Below, piece by piece: positions 18,043 to 27,200 of a stretch of 64,000 nucleotides of DNA (the first letter of the stretch is position 1; each line of letters starts with the position of its first letter). The stretch comes from Chelonobacter sp050613185 (lineage in GTDB: Bacteria > Pseudomonadota > Gammaproteobacteria > Enterobacterales > Pasteurellaceae), in NCBI RefSeq assembly GCF_050613185.1, contig NZ_CP192511.1, forward strand, positions 682,001-746,000. Reading direction: 5' to 3'. The notes below the pieces were generated by a model. The model was not told the origin of the DNA, searched no databases, and saw only the letters and a list, made by a program, of their open reading frames with translations. The position numbers were made by a program, and so were the translations under genes.

Positions 18043-19128
18043 CTATTGTGGCGTTCCTTCTGCGCCGAAAACACCTCGCCACTCAGCCCCATTATCATTG
18101 GAGCTTCCTTTTCCAACAATAAATTTACCCTTATCTAAGAAATCACCTTTTAACTCACCGTCTTTAGTAATTAGATCATATTGATTTTGCTTTTTATTTA
18201 CAGTCGCTTGCAATGTAAAATCAGGTTCAGTAACATCCGATCCAGCCAAGTCTAAAAATAGCTGACCACCGCCAGTATCATTACTTTGAATTGTACCACT
18301 CATGCCTTTTGTGGTTGCATTATAAGTTAAACTCAAATTTGCTTCAGCACTAGCAAAATCATTAGTGTTCGTCGAATAAAGGAACTTGCCTTCATAATTC
18401 ATACTGACCGATGGAGCAACTGTATCTTTTTTATCACTATTATAGCCATAAAACATATCAAATTCACGAGCACGCTGAGTAGCGTCCCTCCATACATCCC
18501 CTGCAGCGACCTCATTATCTGTTGCAATATAACCATAATAACCAACATCTGCTAAAGAAAGTACTTTTGTATTATTATCACCATCTACAATAGTAATAGT
18601 TGATGGTGTTTCTGAGGTTTTGACCGTTTCAAATTTATTATTATCTAATTTAACTTCATAATATCCTTTTCTTTCACCTTCCCATGCTGAAAAGCCATAA
18701 CCATACTTAATCATGACTAATTGCCCATCATAAGTAGGTATCACTTGTGGTTGTGGTTGTGGTTGTGGTTGTGGTTGTACAGGATCTACCGCCGGAGGAA
18801 CTTGATCCTCTGGTTTATCTTTTGGCTCTTCTTCTTTATCTTCAGATACGCCAGTATTAACCTGATTTGTACTTGTATTTTCTGACGCAGTGTTTTCAGA
18901 TTGCTGCTTATTTGATGCTTGGCTACGAATCTCTTTCTCTTTTAAAGCCGCCAGTTCAGTTTGCTCAGATGAACTTGCAGAGCCTGAATTTGAACCTGAA
19001 TTTTCAACCAAATTGGAAGCAATTGGAGTCGTATCAGCCGCAGACGATCCACCGCCGCCGCCACAAGCAACTAAAAAAGCGGATAGGAAAAGGGTAATTG
19101 CTGTTTTATTATAAATACTTTTCATCAT
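18043..19128 (-). CDS. Surface lipoprotein with C-terminal TbpB-like barrel
   Basis: A 361-residue lipoprotein with lipobox LVAC (Cys22) followed by a Gly/Ser tether. Residues about 28-105 are a low-complexity linker rich in Ser, Glu, Lys and Gln. A Pro-Gln repeat follows at about residues 118-129, then a C-terminal domain of alternating strands. Its end, KGKFIVGKGSSNDNGAEWRGVFGAE, has the shape of the TbpB-type beta-barrel lipoproteins exported by Slam. No ligand can be predicted, and no Slam gene is in the window. I found no uptake signal in the gene and it is more AT-rich than its neighbours. The start could be either of two consecutive ATGs. Confidence 0.7.
   Translation of the reverse strand: MMKSIYNKTAITLFLSAFLVACGGGGGSSAADTTPIASNLVENSGSNSGSASSSEQTELAALKEKEIRSQASNKQQSENTASENTSTNQVNTGVSEDKEEEPKDKPEDQVPPAVDPVQPQPQPQPQPQVIPTYDGQLVMIKYGYGFSAWEGERKGYYEVKLDNNKFETVKTSETPSTITIVDGDNNTKVLSLADVGYYGYIATDNEVAAGDVWRDATQRAREFDMFYGYNSDKKDTVAPSVSMNYEGKFLYSTNTNDFASAEANLSLTYNATTKGMSGTIQSNDTGGGQLFLDLAGSDVTEPDFTLQATVNKKQNQYDLITKDGELKGDFLDKGKFIVGKGSSNDNGAEWRGVFGAEGTPQ
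18745..18778 (-). repeat. Hexanucleotide repeat in the lipoprotein gene
   Basis: Five perfect tandem copies of TTGTGG (18745-18774) plus a partial copy. They encode a Pro-Gln run. As the unit is 6 bp, changes in copy number would alter length but not reading frame. Confidence 0.85.
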
Positions 19129-19148
19129 GTTATTTCTCTTATCATCAT
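19125..19148 (-). other. Seven-codon upstream ORF before the lipoprotein
   Basis: On the minus strand a short frame (MMIREIT) ends in TGA at 19125-19127, overlapping the lipoprotein ATG as ATGA. It arose from a direct repeat of an 11-bp start region (19122-19132 and 19142-19152). Translation of it is unproven. Confidence 0.3.
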
Positions 19149-19386
19149 GTTAATGAAATATTCCGCAGGTTAAGCCTCAAATCAAAAATAAATACATCCT
19201 ATTCTTATTTGCTTAACTGAGGTGGTGCGCATTCTAACAAGGATTACGTCAAGCTTTGTCTATTTAACGTAAGAAATCAGGCTCTGATCACCCTTGATTG
19301 CCAAAGAAATAGCGAAAACAGTTGTAATCCCCACAGATATTTGCATAATGCGCCTATCAAATAGAAAGGGATCTTATTTCGTTATC

Positions 19387-20145
19387 ATGTCAAAAGTTAC
19401 ACAACCGCAAACCACCTTTGCCGATCAGAAGCGCAAAACGGTCGAAACCGCGGAATTTACCGCCGACGGGCGTTATATGCGCAAAGTGCGTAGCTTTGTG
19501 CTGCGCACCGGGCGTTTGAGCGATTATCAGAAAAATGCGATGAACAACCATTGGGCGGATTTCGGCTTGGAATATCAAGCCACGCCGTTCGATTTCAGCG
19601 CGATTTACGGCAATGATAATCCGGTGGTGTTGGAAATCGGCTTCGGCATGGGAACGTCGTTGGTGGAAATGGCGAAAAATAATCCGGATCGCAATTATCT
19701 CGGAATTGAAGTGCATACTCCGGGCGTCGGTGCCTGCGTGGCATTGGCGGTGCAGGAAAAGGTGACGAATTTGCGCGTAATTTGCCACGACGCGATGGAA
19801 ATTTTGCGCGACAGTATTGCCGATCACAGCTTAGGCGGATTACAATTGTTTTTCCCTGATCCGTGGCAAAAAAGCAAACACCATAAACGTCGGATCGTGC
19901 AGCCGGAATTTATCCGCTTGATACAACAAAAGCTGAAGTGCGGTGGCTTTATTCACATGGCGACCGATTGGCAGAATTATGCCGAGCATATGCTGGAAAC
20001 CCTGCAACACAGCGATGAATTGCATAACCAATCGGCAACGAACGATTATATCCCGCGTCCGGATTTCCGCCCGTTGACCAAGTTCGAACAGCGCGGACAA
20101 AAACTGGGACACGGGGTTTGGGATCTGTATTTTATTTATCGTTAA
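19387..20145 (+). CDS. trmB: tRNA (guanine-N7-)-methyltransferase TrmB
   Basis: TrmB makes m7G46 in the tRNA variable loop with S-adenosylmethionine. The 252-residue protein shows the SAM motif LEIGFGMGTSL, HDAMEIL, and the signature FFPDPWQKSKHHKRR. The start is chosen by similarity to family N termini (FADQKRKTVETAEF follows). A start 13 codons upstream at 19348 is possible, and no ideal Shine-Dalgarno lies close to 19387. It forms an operon with yggL, as in E. coli. Confidence 0.94.
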   Translation: MSKVTQPQTTFADQKRKTVETAEFTADGRYMRKVRSFVLRTGRLSDYQKNAMNNHWADFGLEYQATPFDFSAIYGNDNPVVLEIGFGMGTSLVEMAKNNPDRNYLGIEVHTPGVGACVALAVQEKVTNLRVICHDAMEILRDSIADHSLGGLQLFFPDPWQKSKHHKRRIVQPEFIRLIQQKLKCGGFIHMATDWQNYAEHMLETLQHSDELHNQSATNDYIPRPDFRPLTKFEQRGQKLGHGVWDLYFIYR

Positions 20146-20184
20146 ATAAACTTTATTCATTATCAACTAAAAAAGGAAAATAGT

Positions 20185-20523
20185 ATGGCTATTCAGCGTA
20201 ACCGCAGACAGCGCAAAAAAATGCACCTTGCCGAATTCCAAGAGTTAGGCTTTGTTGTCCGCTGGCAATTCGCCGACAACACTTCGGTTGAAGAAATCGA
20301 CGCCACTTTGGATCGTTTTATCGACGAAGTGATCAAGCCACACGGCTTAGCCTACGAAGGCAGCGGCTACCTACATTGGGAAGGGTTGGTTTGTTTGGAA
20401 AAAGTCGGCAACTGCGACGATTCACACCGCACGTTGGTACAAAACTGGCTCAGCGCAAACAACCTGCAACAAATCGAAACCAGCGAACTGTTCGATATCT
20501 GGTGGGATTATCCGATTCAGTAA
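20185..20523 (+). CDS. yggL: YggL family protein (DUF469)
   Basis: A 112-residue full-length YggL protein. The basic N terminus RNRRQRKKMHLAEFQE and GYLHWEGLV are family hallmarks. In E. coli YggL associates with the large ribosomal subunit; its exact role is unclear. A strong AAAAGGA site precedes the ATG. It follows trmB by 39 bp. Confidence 0.92.
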   Translation: MAIQRNRRQRKKMHLAEFQELGFVVRWQFADNTSVEEIDATLDRFIDEVIKPHGLAYEGSGYLHWEGLVCLEKVGNCDDSHRTLVQNWLSANNLQQIETSELFDIWWDYPIQ

Positions 20524-20560
20524 TTGCGCCTTGAATTATTGAAATTTGATCTTATCTATT

Positions 20561-20586
20561 AAAGTGCGGTTTTCAGACCGCACTTT
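20561..20586. terminator. Uptake-signal-pair hairpin after yggL
   Basis: AAAGTGCGGT (20561-20570) and ACCGCACTTT (20577-20586) form a 10-bp stem with a 6-nt loop, followed shortly by a T-run. It separates trmB-yggL from yggT. Confidence 0.7.
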
Positions 20587-20608
20587 TGCTATTTTTTGAA
20601 GGATAATC

Positions 20609-21157
20609 ATGAACACATTACAATTTTTAGTGCAGACCGTGGCGGGGCTATATACCTTTATTCTGATATTGCGCGCGTGGTTCCAATATTGTCAGGTGGA
20701 TTTTTACAATCCGCTGTCGCAAGTCGTGGTGAAACTGACGCAGCCGGTGTTGGCGCCGTTACGCAAATTGATCCCAACGCGCAAGAATATTGATTTTGCT
20801 GCGTTAGCATTCGCTTTTGTGCTGAATATGCTGAAATATCCGCTATTAACCGGCGGTTTTGACGGCGCCAGTTTGCCGCAGTTCGCACTGATCGGTGTAT
20901 TGGCGATGATTAAGGCGTTTGGCGAGATTATCTTTTGGGCGATTTTGATCCGTGCGGTAATGAGCTGGTTTTCGCAAGGCAATCACCCGCTGGAATACCA
21001 ACTGTACCGTATCACTGAGCCGCTGCTAGCCCCGATTCGCCGCATTCTGCCGAATACCGGCATGATCGATTTCTCGGTGATGGCGTTGGCGTTTATCCTG
21101 ATTTTCGGCAACAAGTTGCTGATGGATCTCTTCGGCGCCTTGTGGCTGCTTGCATAA
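20609..21157 (+). CDS. yggT: YggT family membrane protein
   Basis: A 182-residue membrane protein made of two similar halves, each with two hydrophobic segments and a conserved P(L)LxPxRxxLP motif (PVLAPLRKLIP and PLLAPIRRILP). YggT proteins are linked to osmotic stress and K+ handling in bacteria; the mechanism is unknown. AAGGA lies 7 nt before the ATG. It is 3 bp upstream of yggU. Confidence 0.93.
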   Translation: MNTLQFLVQTVAGLYTFILILRAWFQYCQVDFYNPLSQVVVKLTQPVLAPLRKLIPTRKNIDFAALAFAFVLNMLKYPLLTGGFDGASLPQFALIGVLAMIKAFGEIIFWAILIRAVMSWFSQGNHPLEYQLYRITEPLLAPIRRILPNTGMIDFSVMALAFILIFGNKLLMDLFGALWLLA

Positions 21158-21160
21158 CCG

Positions 21161-21454
21161 ATGGCGGCGGTTGAAACACACCCAAACGGATTGCGGCTGA
21201 AAATTTTGCTGCAACCCAAAGCGAGCAGAGATCAGCTGGTCGGGCTACACGACGACGAGCTGAAAATCACCATCACCGCCCCGCCGATTGACGGACAAGC
21301 CAACGCGCACCTGTTAAAATTCCTCAGCAAACAATTCAAAGTCGCCAAAAGTAGCATTGTGTTGGAAAAAGGCGAATTAAATCGGCATAAACAAGTTTTT
21401 ATTCCTGAACCGAAAATCATTCCTGATGTGGTACAAGCCTTGCTTAATGCGTAA
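21161..21454 (+). CDS. yggU: YggU family protein (DUF167)
   Basis: A 97-residue DUF167 protein. The motifs QPKASRDQLVG and APPIDGQANAHL are characteristic. The function is unknown. There is little Shine-Dalgarno sequence, so it probably depends on coupling with yggT, the same neighbour as in E. coli. Confidence 0.93.
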   Translation: MAAVETHPNGLRLKILLQPKASRDQLVGLHDDELKITITAPPIDGQANAHLLKFLSKQFKVAKSSIVLEKGELNRHKQVFIPEPKIIPDVVQALLNA

Positions 21455-21525
21455 AACCGCACTTTATTCTTTGCTTTCTTATTTCCCATACAAATCACCC
21501 CTTAATTTTTGAGAAGCATTTTTAT

Positions 21526-21539
21526 TTGACACAGATCAA
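21526..21539 (+). promoter_or_regulatory. FNR-like box upstream of nrdD
   Basis: TTGAC, ACAG, ATCAA matches the FNR consensus TTGAT-N4-ATCAA at all but one position. The same bases give TTGACA, 18 bp from TATAGT (21550-21555), so the site may also be the -35 of a promoter. Anaerobic control fits the gene. Confidence 0.6.
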
Positions 21540-21541
21540 AT

Positions 21542-21588
21542 TTTCAAGATATAGTGCTTTCAAATAATAAAACATCTATATATAGTGT
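21542..21588 (+). promoter_or_regulatory. Tandem NrdR-like boxes upstream of nrdD
   Basis: Box 2 (21573-21588) has the exact NrdR core CTATATATAG with TGT on the right. Box 1 (21542-21557) is weaker but keeps ATATAGTG. Their starts are 31 bp apart, about three helical turns, the usual arrangement for NrdR, the ATP/dATP-sensing repressor of ribonucleotide reductase genes. Confidence 0.65.
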
Positions 21589-21624
21589 TTTAGCTTTTTG
21601 ATTTAATCAATATAAGGGGCTTTT

Positions 21625-23748
21625 ATGTCAGGGTTACAGGTCATCAAACGCGACGGTGCCAGCACGCCGTTTGTGGCGGAGCGGATTTTACAGGCGATTC
21701 GTAAGGCGGCGGTTGCTTGCGGTATCAACAACGAGGCGTTTTGTTCGCATATCAGCAATGAAGTTTGCCAGCAGATTTTCAGCCATTATCAAAAGCAGAT
21801 TGATATTGCGCATATTCAAGCGATTGTCGAAGAAAAACTAATGCGCAGCCAATATCCTCAAATTGCGCGTGCCTATATCGAATACCGCCACGACCGCGAT
21901 TTGGCGCGCGAGAAACGTAGCCAATTGACGCAAGAGATCGAGGGGTTGATTGAGCAAAGCAATCTGGAAATCCTGAATGAAAACGCCAATAAAGACGCCA
22001 AAGTGATCCCGACCCAGCGCGATCTACTGGCGGGTATCGTGGCAAAACATTACGCCAAACGCTATCTCTTGCCCGCCGATGTGGTGGCGGCACACGAAAA
22101 AGGCGAAATTCATTATCACGATTTGGATTACGCGCCGTTCTTCCCGATGTTCAACTGCATGTTGGTTGATCTGCAAGGCATGCTCGAGCAGGGCTTTAAA
22201 ATGGGTAATGCCGAGATTGAAACCCCGAAATCGATCACCACCGCCACCGCCGTCACCGCACAGATTATCGCGCAGGTGGCAAGCCATATTTACGGCGGCA
22301 CAACCATCAATCGGATTGATGAAGTGCTTGCGCCTTATGTGCAGAAAAGTTATGAAAAACATTTGGTGGTGGCGGCAGAATGGCAAATTGCCGATGCGGA
22401 AGGCTACGCCAAAGCACGCTTGCAAAAAGAGTGTTTTGACGCCTTTCAATCGTTGGAATACGAAGTCAACACCCTGCACACCGCCAACGGGCAAACCCCG
22501 TTTGTGACCTTCGGTTTCGGCTTGGGCACAAGTTGGCAATCACGTCTGATTCAGCAGGCGATTTTGCAAAACCGAATTCGCGGTTTAGGCAAAAATCATA
22601 AAACCGCCATTTTCCCGAAACTGGTGTTTACCTTAAAACAAGGGCTAAATTTACATCCGACGGATCCGAATTACGACATTAAACAACTGGCACTGGAATG
22701 CGCCACGCAACGCATGTACCCCGATATTTTGAATTACGATCAAGTGGTGCAAGTCACCGGTTCGTTCAAAGCGCCGATGGGCTGCCGCAGCTTTTTAGGC
22801 AAATATGAACAGGATCAACAGGAAATCCACGAGGGGCGCAATAATCTCGGCGTCGTCAGTTTGAACCTGCCGCGTATTGCGCTGGAAGCGCAAGGTGACG
22901 AAGTGCGGTTTTATCAATTGTTGGATCAGCGCCTCGCCATTGCTAAAAAAGCGCTGATGACGCGGATTGCGCGCTTGCAACAAACCAAAGCGCGGGTTGC
23001 GCCGATTTTATATATGGAGGGCGCGTGCGGCGTGCGTTTAAACGCCGATGATTGTGTCGCCGATATTTTCAAAAACGGCAGAGCCTCGATTTCGCTCGGG
23101 TATATCGGCATTCACGAAACCATCAATGCGCTGTTCGGCAGCCATATTTATGATCAACAAAGTCTGTGGCAAAAAGGGTTGGCGATCGTGCAACACCTGC
23201 GAAGTGCGGTCGAAACGTGGAAACAAGAAACCGGCTATGCCTTTAGCCTGTATTCCACCCCAAGTGAAAATCTGTGCGACCGTTTCTGCCGCCTCGACAG
23301 CAAAACCTTTGGCATTATCGAGGGCGTAACCGACAAAGGTTATTACACTAACAGTTTCCATTTGGACGTGGAGAAGAAAGTCAATCCGTACGATAAACTG
23401 GATTTTGAAATGGCATATCCGCCAATCGCCAACGGCGGTTTTATCTGCTACGGCGAATACCCGAATCTGCAACACAACCTGAAAGCGTTGGAGGACGTGT
23501 GGGATTACAGCTATTCGCGCGTGCCGTATTACGGCACCAATACGCCGATTGACGAGTGCTACGGCTGCGGTTACAAAGGCGAATTCGACTGCACCAGCAA
23601 AGGCTTCACCTGCCCGTCCTGCGGCAATCACGACAGTAACACGGTGTCGGTGACCCGTCGGGTGTGCGGCTATCTCGGCAGTCCCGACGCGCGTCCGTTC
23701 AACAGCGGCAAGCAGGAAGAGGTGAAACGGCGGGTGAAACACCTATAA
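21625..23748 (+). CDS. nrdD: Anaerobic ribonucleoside-triphosphate reductase NrdD
   Basis: A 707-residue class III reductase, which makes dNTPs without oxygen using a glycyl radical. The N-terminal ATP-cone (about 3-95) is allosteric. The C-terminal zinc site is CYGCGY and CPSCG. The radical glycine motif RVCGYLG is at 679-685. A TATAAGGGG region precedes the ATG. It is followed by its activase nrdG. Confidence 0.97.
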   Translation: MSGLQVIKRDGASTPFVAERILQAIRKAAVACGINNEAFCSHISNEVCQQIFSHYQKQIDIAHIQAIVEEKLMRSQYPQIARAYIEYRHDRDLAREKRSQLTQEIEGLIEQSNLEILNENANKDAKVIPTQRDLLAGIVAKHYAKRYLLPADVVAAHEKGEIHYHDLDYAPFFPMFNCMLVDLQGMLEQGFKMGNAEIETPKSITTATAVTAQIIAQVASHIYGGTTINRIDEVLAPYVQKSYEKHLVVAAEWQIADAEGYAKARLQKECFDAFQSLEYEVNTLHTANGQTPFVTFGFGLGTSWQSRLIQQAILQNRIRGLGKNHKTAIFPKLVFTLKQGLNLHPTDPNYDIKQLALECATQRMYPDILNYDQVVQVTGSFKAPMGCRSFLGKYEQDQQEIHEGRNNLGVVSLNLPRIALEAQGDEVRFYQLLDQRLAIAKKALMTRIARLQQTKARVAPILYMEGACGVRLNADDCVADIFKNGRASISLGYIGIHETINALFGSHIYDQQSLWQKGLAIVQHLRSAVETWKQETGYAFSLYSTPSENLCDRFCRLDSKTFGIIEGVTDKGYYTNSFHLDVEKKVNPYDKLDFEMAYPPIANGGFICYGEYPNLQHNLKALEDVWDYSYSRVPYYGTNTPIDECYGCGYKGEFDCTSKGFTCPSCGNHDSNTVSVTRRVCGYLGSPDARPFNSGKQEEVKRRVKHL

Positions 23749-23763
23749 AAGTACGGTCTGAAC

Positions 23764-24231
23764 ATGAATTATCTGCAATATTATCCGGTTGATGTGGTCA
23801 ACGGCGAAGGCACGCGCTGCACCCTGTTTGTCGCAGGGTGCGAACACCAATGCAAGGGCTGTTACAACCAAAAAAGCTGGTCGTTCTGTGCCGGAGTGCC
23901 GTTCGATCAAGCGATGGAAGATCAGATTATTGCCGATTTACAAGACACACGGATCAAGCGGCAAGGCTTGAGCCTGAGCGGCGGCGATCCGTTGCACCCG
24001 AGAAACCTGACCGCACTTTTGCCGTTGGTGCAACGGATTAAACGCGAGTGTTTGGGCAAGGATATTTGGTTGTGGACGGGTTATCGTTTGCAAGAACTCA
24101 GCCCCGAGCAAAAGGCGTTGGTGGGTTATGTGGATGTGTTGATCGACGGCAAATTCGAGCAGAGCCTCGCCGATCCGAAACTGCTGTGGCGCGGTTCGAG
24201 TAATCAGGTGATTTATCGGTTGCATATCTAA
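23764..24231 (+). CDS. nrdG: Anaerobic ribonucleotide reductase activase NrdG
   Basis: A 155-residue radical-SAM enzyme that abstracts a hydrogen from the NrdD glycine. The 4Fe-4S cluster is bound by Cys26, Cys30 and Cys33 (CX3CX2C); LSGGDPL is the SAM-binding segment. It starts 15 bp after nrdD and is full length. Its end converges with the helicase gene. Confidence 0.97.
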   Translation: MNYLQYYPVDVVNGEGTRCTLFVAGCEHQCKGCYNQKSWSFCAGVPFDQAMEDQIIADLQDTRIKRQGLSLSGGDPLHPRNLTALLPLVQRIKRECLGKDIWLWTGYRLQELSPEQKALVGYVDVLIDGKFEQSLADPKLLWRGSSNQVIYRLHI

Positions 24232-24275
24232 AAAATAGCAATCTTGATAAGGCGTCACGGGCAAAAAATGACGTT

Positions 24276-27200
24276 TTATACCTTACTGTCCAAACACGTT
24301 GACACATTGTCTAAGAATTTTTTTGCCGTTATTTTAGGTAATAGGCTATTCGCTTCCGTGAAAAATGGCAGATTGCCCCATATTGTCATGTCACCGATCA
24401 TAAAAAAGCGGTGCTTAGCACGGGTTAAAGCCACATTTAATAAATTAGGTTTGCTTGCCGCCCAACCCGCCGCACAAAGATTGAGCTCATCACAGCCAAG
24501 CACCAGCCATACAATACTTTCTTCTTTGCCTTGAAAAGTATGCACAGTTCCTATACGGCTACCGCACCATTTTTTCAAGGTCGATTTCAACGGCGCTTCC
24601 CTTATTAACGAATGGCAATGGCTCCATTCGTCATGATTTACCATTTTCTTAACCAATTCCGCTTGAATCTGTTTGAAAGGAGAAATAATGTAAATTGGCG
24701 GCAGCTCATTCAATTTATTATATAAAATTACAACGGCTTCAAATACCAGTTCAATCTGCTCTTTAACCGATTGCTTATTATTAGCCGCACCGCCAATATC
24801 AACCCAGGCGCTGTTTCCTAAATCCAAACTTCCTTTCGGCGGCAACCGTTTCAGTCGATCTATCGGTTCGAAAAAGACCATTTTGCCTTGATAAGCAATC
24901 TGATTGGCGATCGAAAACATCGGATCGACACAGCGGCGATGAACTCTTAGCGGACAGCCAAGCCAATCATCATCAAGACTGACTCCATATTGATTCGCCA
25001 TATCAGCCAAGTACTGCACTGATATTTTATGCGGAGCCACCTGCCTGGTGATATCTTGGTTGGAAATTTGAGCTATCGCTTCGATTAATTTAGTCGGAAC
25101 GGTAAATACAGGTTCAATTTGCAACGGATCACCGACTACAACGGCTCTTTGACTACGCCATAGTGCGCCGACAGCAGCCTGCGGTATTGCTTGCCCGGCT
25201 TCGTCAATAAACAGCCAGCCGAGACTTTTTGCCCCCAGCCCTCTGAATTGAGTAAAAAATGAGGCAAAAGTACTGGAAATAACAGGGATTATCATAAATA
25301 AACTTTGCCAAATCGGCAGGATATTTTCCGTTTTCAATATATGTTTACCGGATAAAAAATCTTGTATTGCCAGAAGATTTCCTGCAAAACCATTCCCTTG
25401 TTGTGTGACCTCTGCTAACCAAGCTTCATGTAATTGTAAGGCGGCTTTAAAAAGTTGCGAGCGTTTGATATTTACTCTTTTATCAAACCATACTCCCTGA
25501 ATCTGCCATTTATCTTGCTCTAACGCGCAGCTGTCAAACGGCGCTTCGGCCTCCGGAAAAGTATGCCGATACTGTTCCAATTCCTGCATTTTGACCTGCC
25601 ATAATTTCCGTCTTTCTACTAACTGCCGCCGTAGCGTTTGATAATGAAGCAAGGCTGAATGCTGACTCTTTTTTAAACTAAGCCATTCTTTTTCTAACTG
25701 GATCTCCTGCTCGTTGCATATCTGCAACTTTTCTTTCTTCTCGTTCAACACCGCGATGTAGTGAATGCAATCATTAGATTTAAAAATCTTTTTCAACCAC
25801 CACCAATTAGGTCGGATTTGCTCAATTGCGTTTTTCTCTTTTATCAACAAACGTAATTCAGCGCTAATGATTTCCCTGCGCTGTTCCACTTGCAACAGGT
25901 TATTTTCTACCTCACTTAACTGTTTTTTGGCGCTCTTCTCTTGTTGCAAAATTTGCCGAATAAAATCAACTTCAGTTTGACCATCTAACTCAATACGCAG
26001 TTGGGCATAGTGATCGAGTTGTTGAATTAATGTACTCACTTCAGCTTCTATCGCTAAAAAATCGCTTCTTGCTTGAGCAAAAGATATTCCTTTTTTCTTA
26101 GCATAATCTCGACGCCAATGCCATATCGATTGATGTTTATTGCAATCATACCCTTTAGCGGTTGAATCAAGGCTACCTTCGCCATCAAAAAAGAATTTAT
26201 TCACAAAATTCTGCCGGTTGGTTTTATTTCCGAGCGAACATGCAATCAATCCCCAAGGCAACTCTTCATCCGAAAGCTGATTATAACCACCCTTATTGTT
26301 TTTAGCCGCAATATTATGGGCAACTGTTTGCAAATAGGTTAGCGGTGCTTCGTTGGATTGAGCATGTTCAGATAAATTATTGCTATCCTCACTAATTTTC
26401 CACATCCCCAGCGATTTTGCTTTGGGTAAGTCTTTAGAAATATTTTCGACAGCCGTATTATTTGACGAGGCAACAACCATTTCAAAGCCGGTCAGTGACT
26501 CTTTTAATAATGAAATCGTCACACATTTGCCACCGTGAAAATCGACTTGCCGCTTTCCGGAAAAAGTATCGACAACACGATTAAACTGCGCTAATTCATG
26601 GGCCCGACGGACAATATTCTCTGCCATAATATCGCGCAACAGTGTCGTTTTACCGGTTCCGGGCGGCCCATTGACTGAAAATATTCCGCTTTGCTTCAGT
26701 TGCGTAAAAATACTGTTAATCGCAAATTGCTGCATTAAACTCATTCTATGCGTCGGGCAATCCGGCCAATGTCCGGCATTGAGATAACGCGGACGTAATC
26801 TCTCCGCAATTTGCTTTTGTCCTTCAAGCTGATACAAATCAATCCGCTGCGCTTTACTCAATGGCGTCAGATACTCCTCTAACACAGAACAACTTTCGCC
26901 ATTTTTCAATGCCATAATAACGCTCTTAAGCTCTTTAATATAAAAACTATTAAAAATATTAATTAAATTTTCTTGGGTATCAAGGTCTTCTTCTTGCTGT
27001 TCTCTATTATTATTGCTATCACTAAGAGCGGTGGCGGTGGCAGAATCCGATTTTTTAATCGGCGTCATCAAGGCTCGAATAACGATCGTCATTGAATCTT
27101 GGTTGCTCAAGTGAGGTTGATAATCCGCCCATTGATAAAAAAGTGTTTGTAAAGATAATAAATCCAGACCGGATAAGCCTTTTTGTTGATTTTCCTCTGT

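Noticed and set aside
20596..20793. A 65-codon open frame on the plus strand at the start of yggT
   Set aside because: Out of frame inside yggT, whose own start and family match are clear.
23038..23742. A 234-codon open frame opposite nrdD
   Set aside because: Antisense shadow of a strongly conserved gene.
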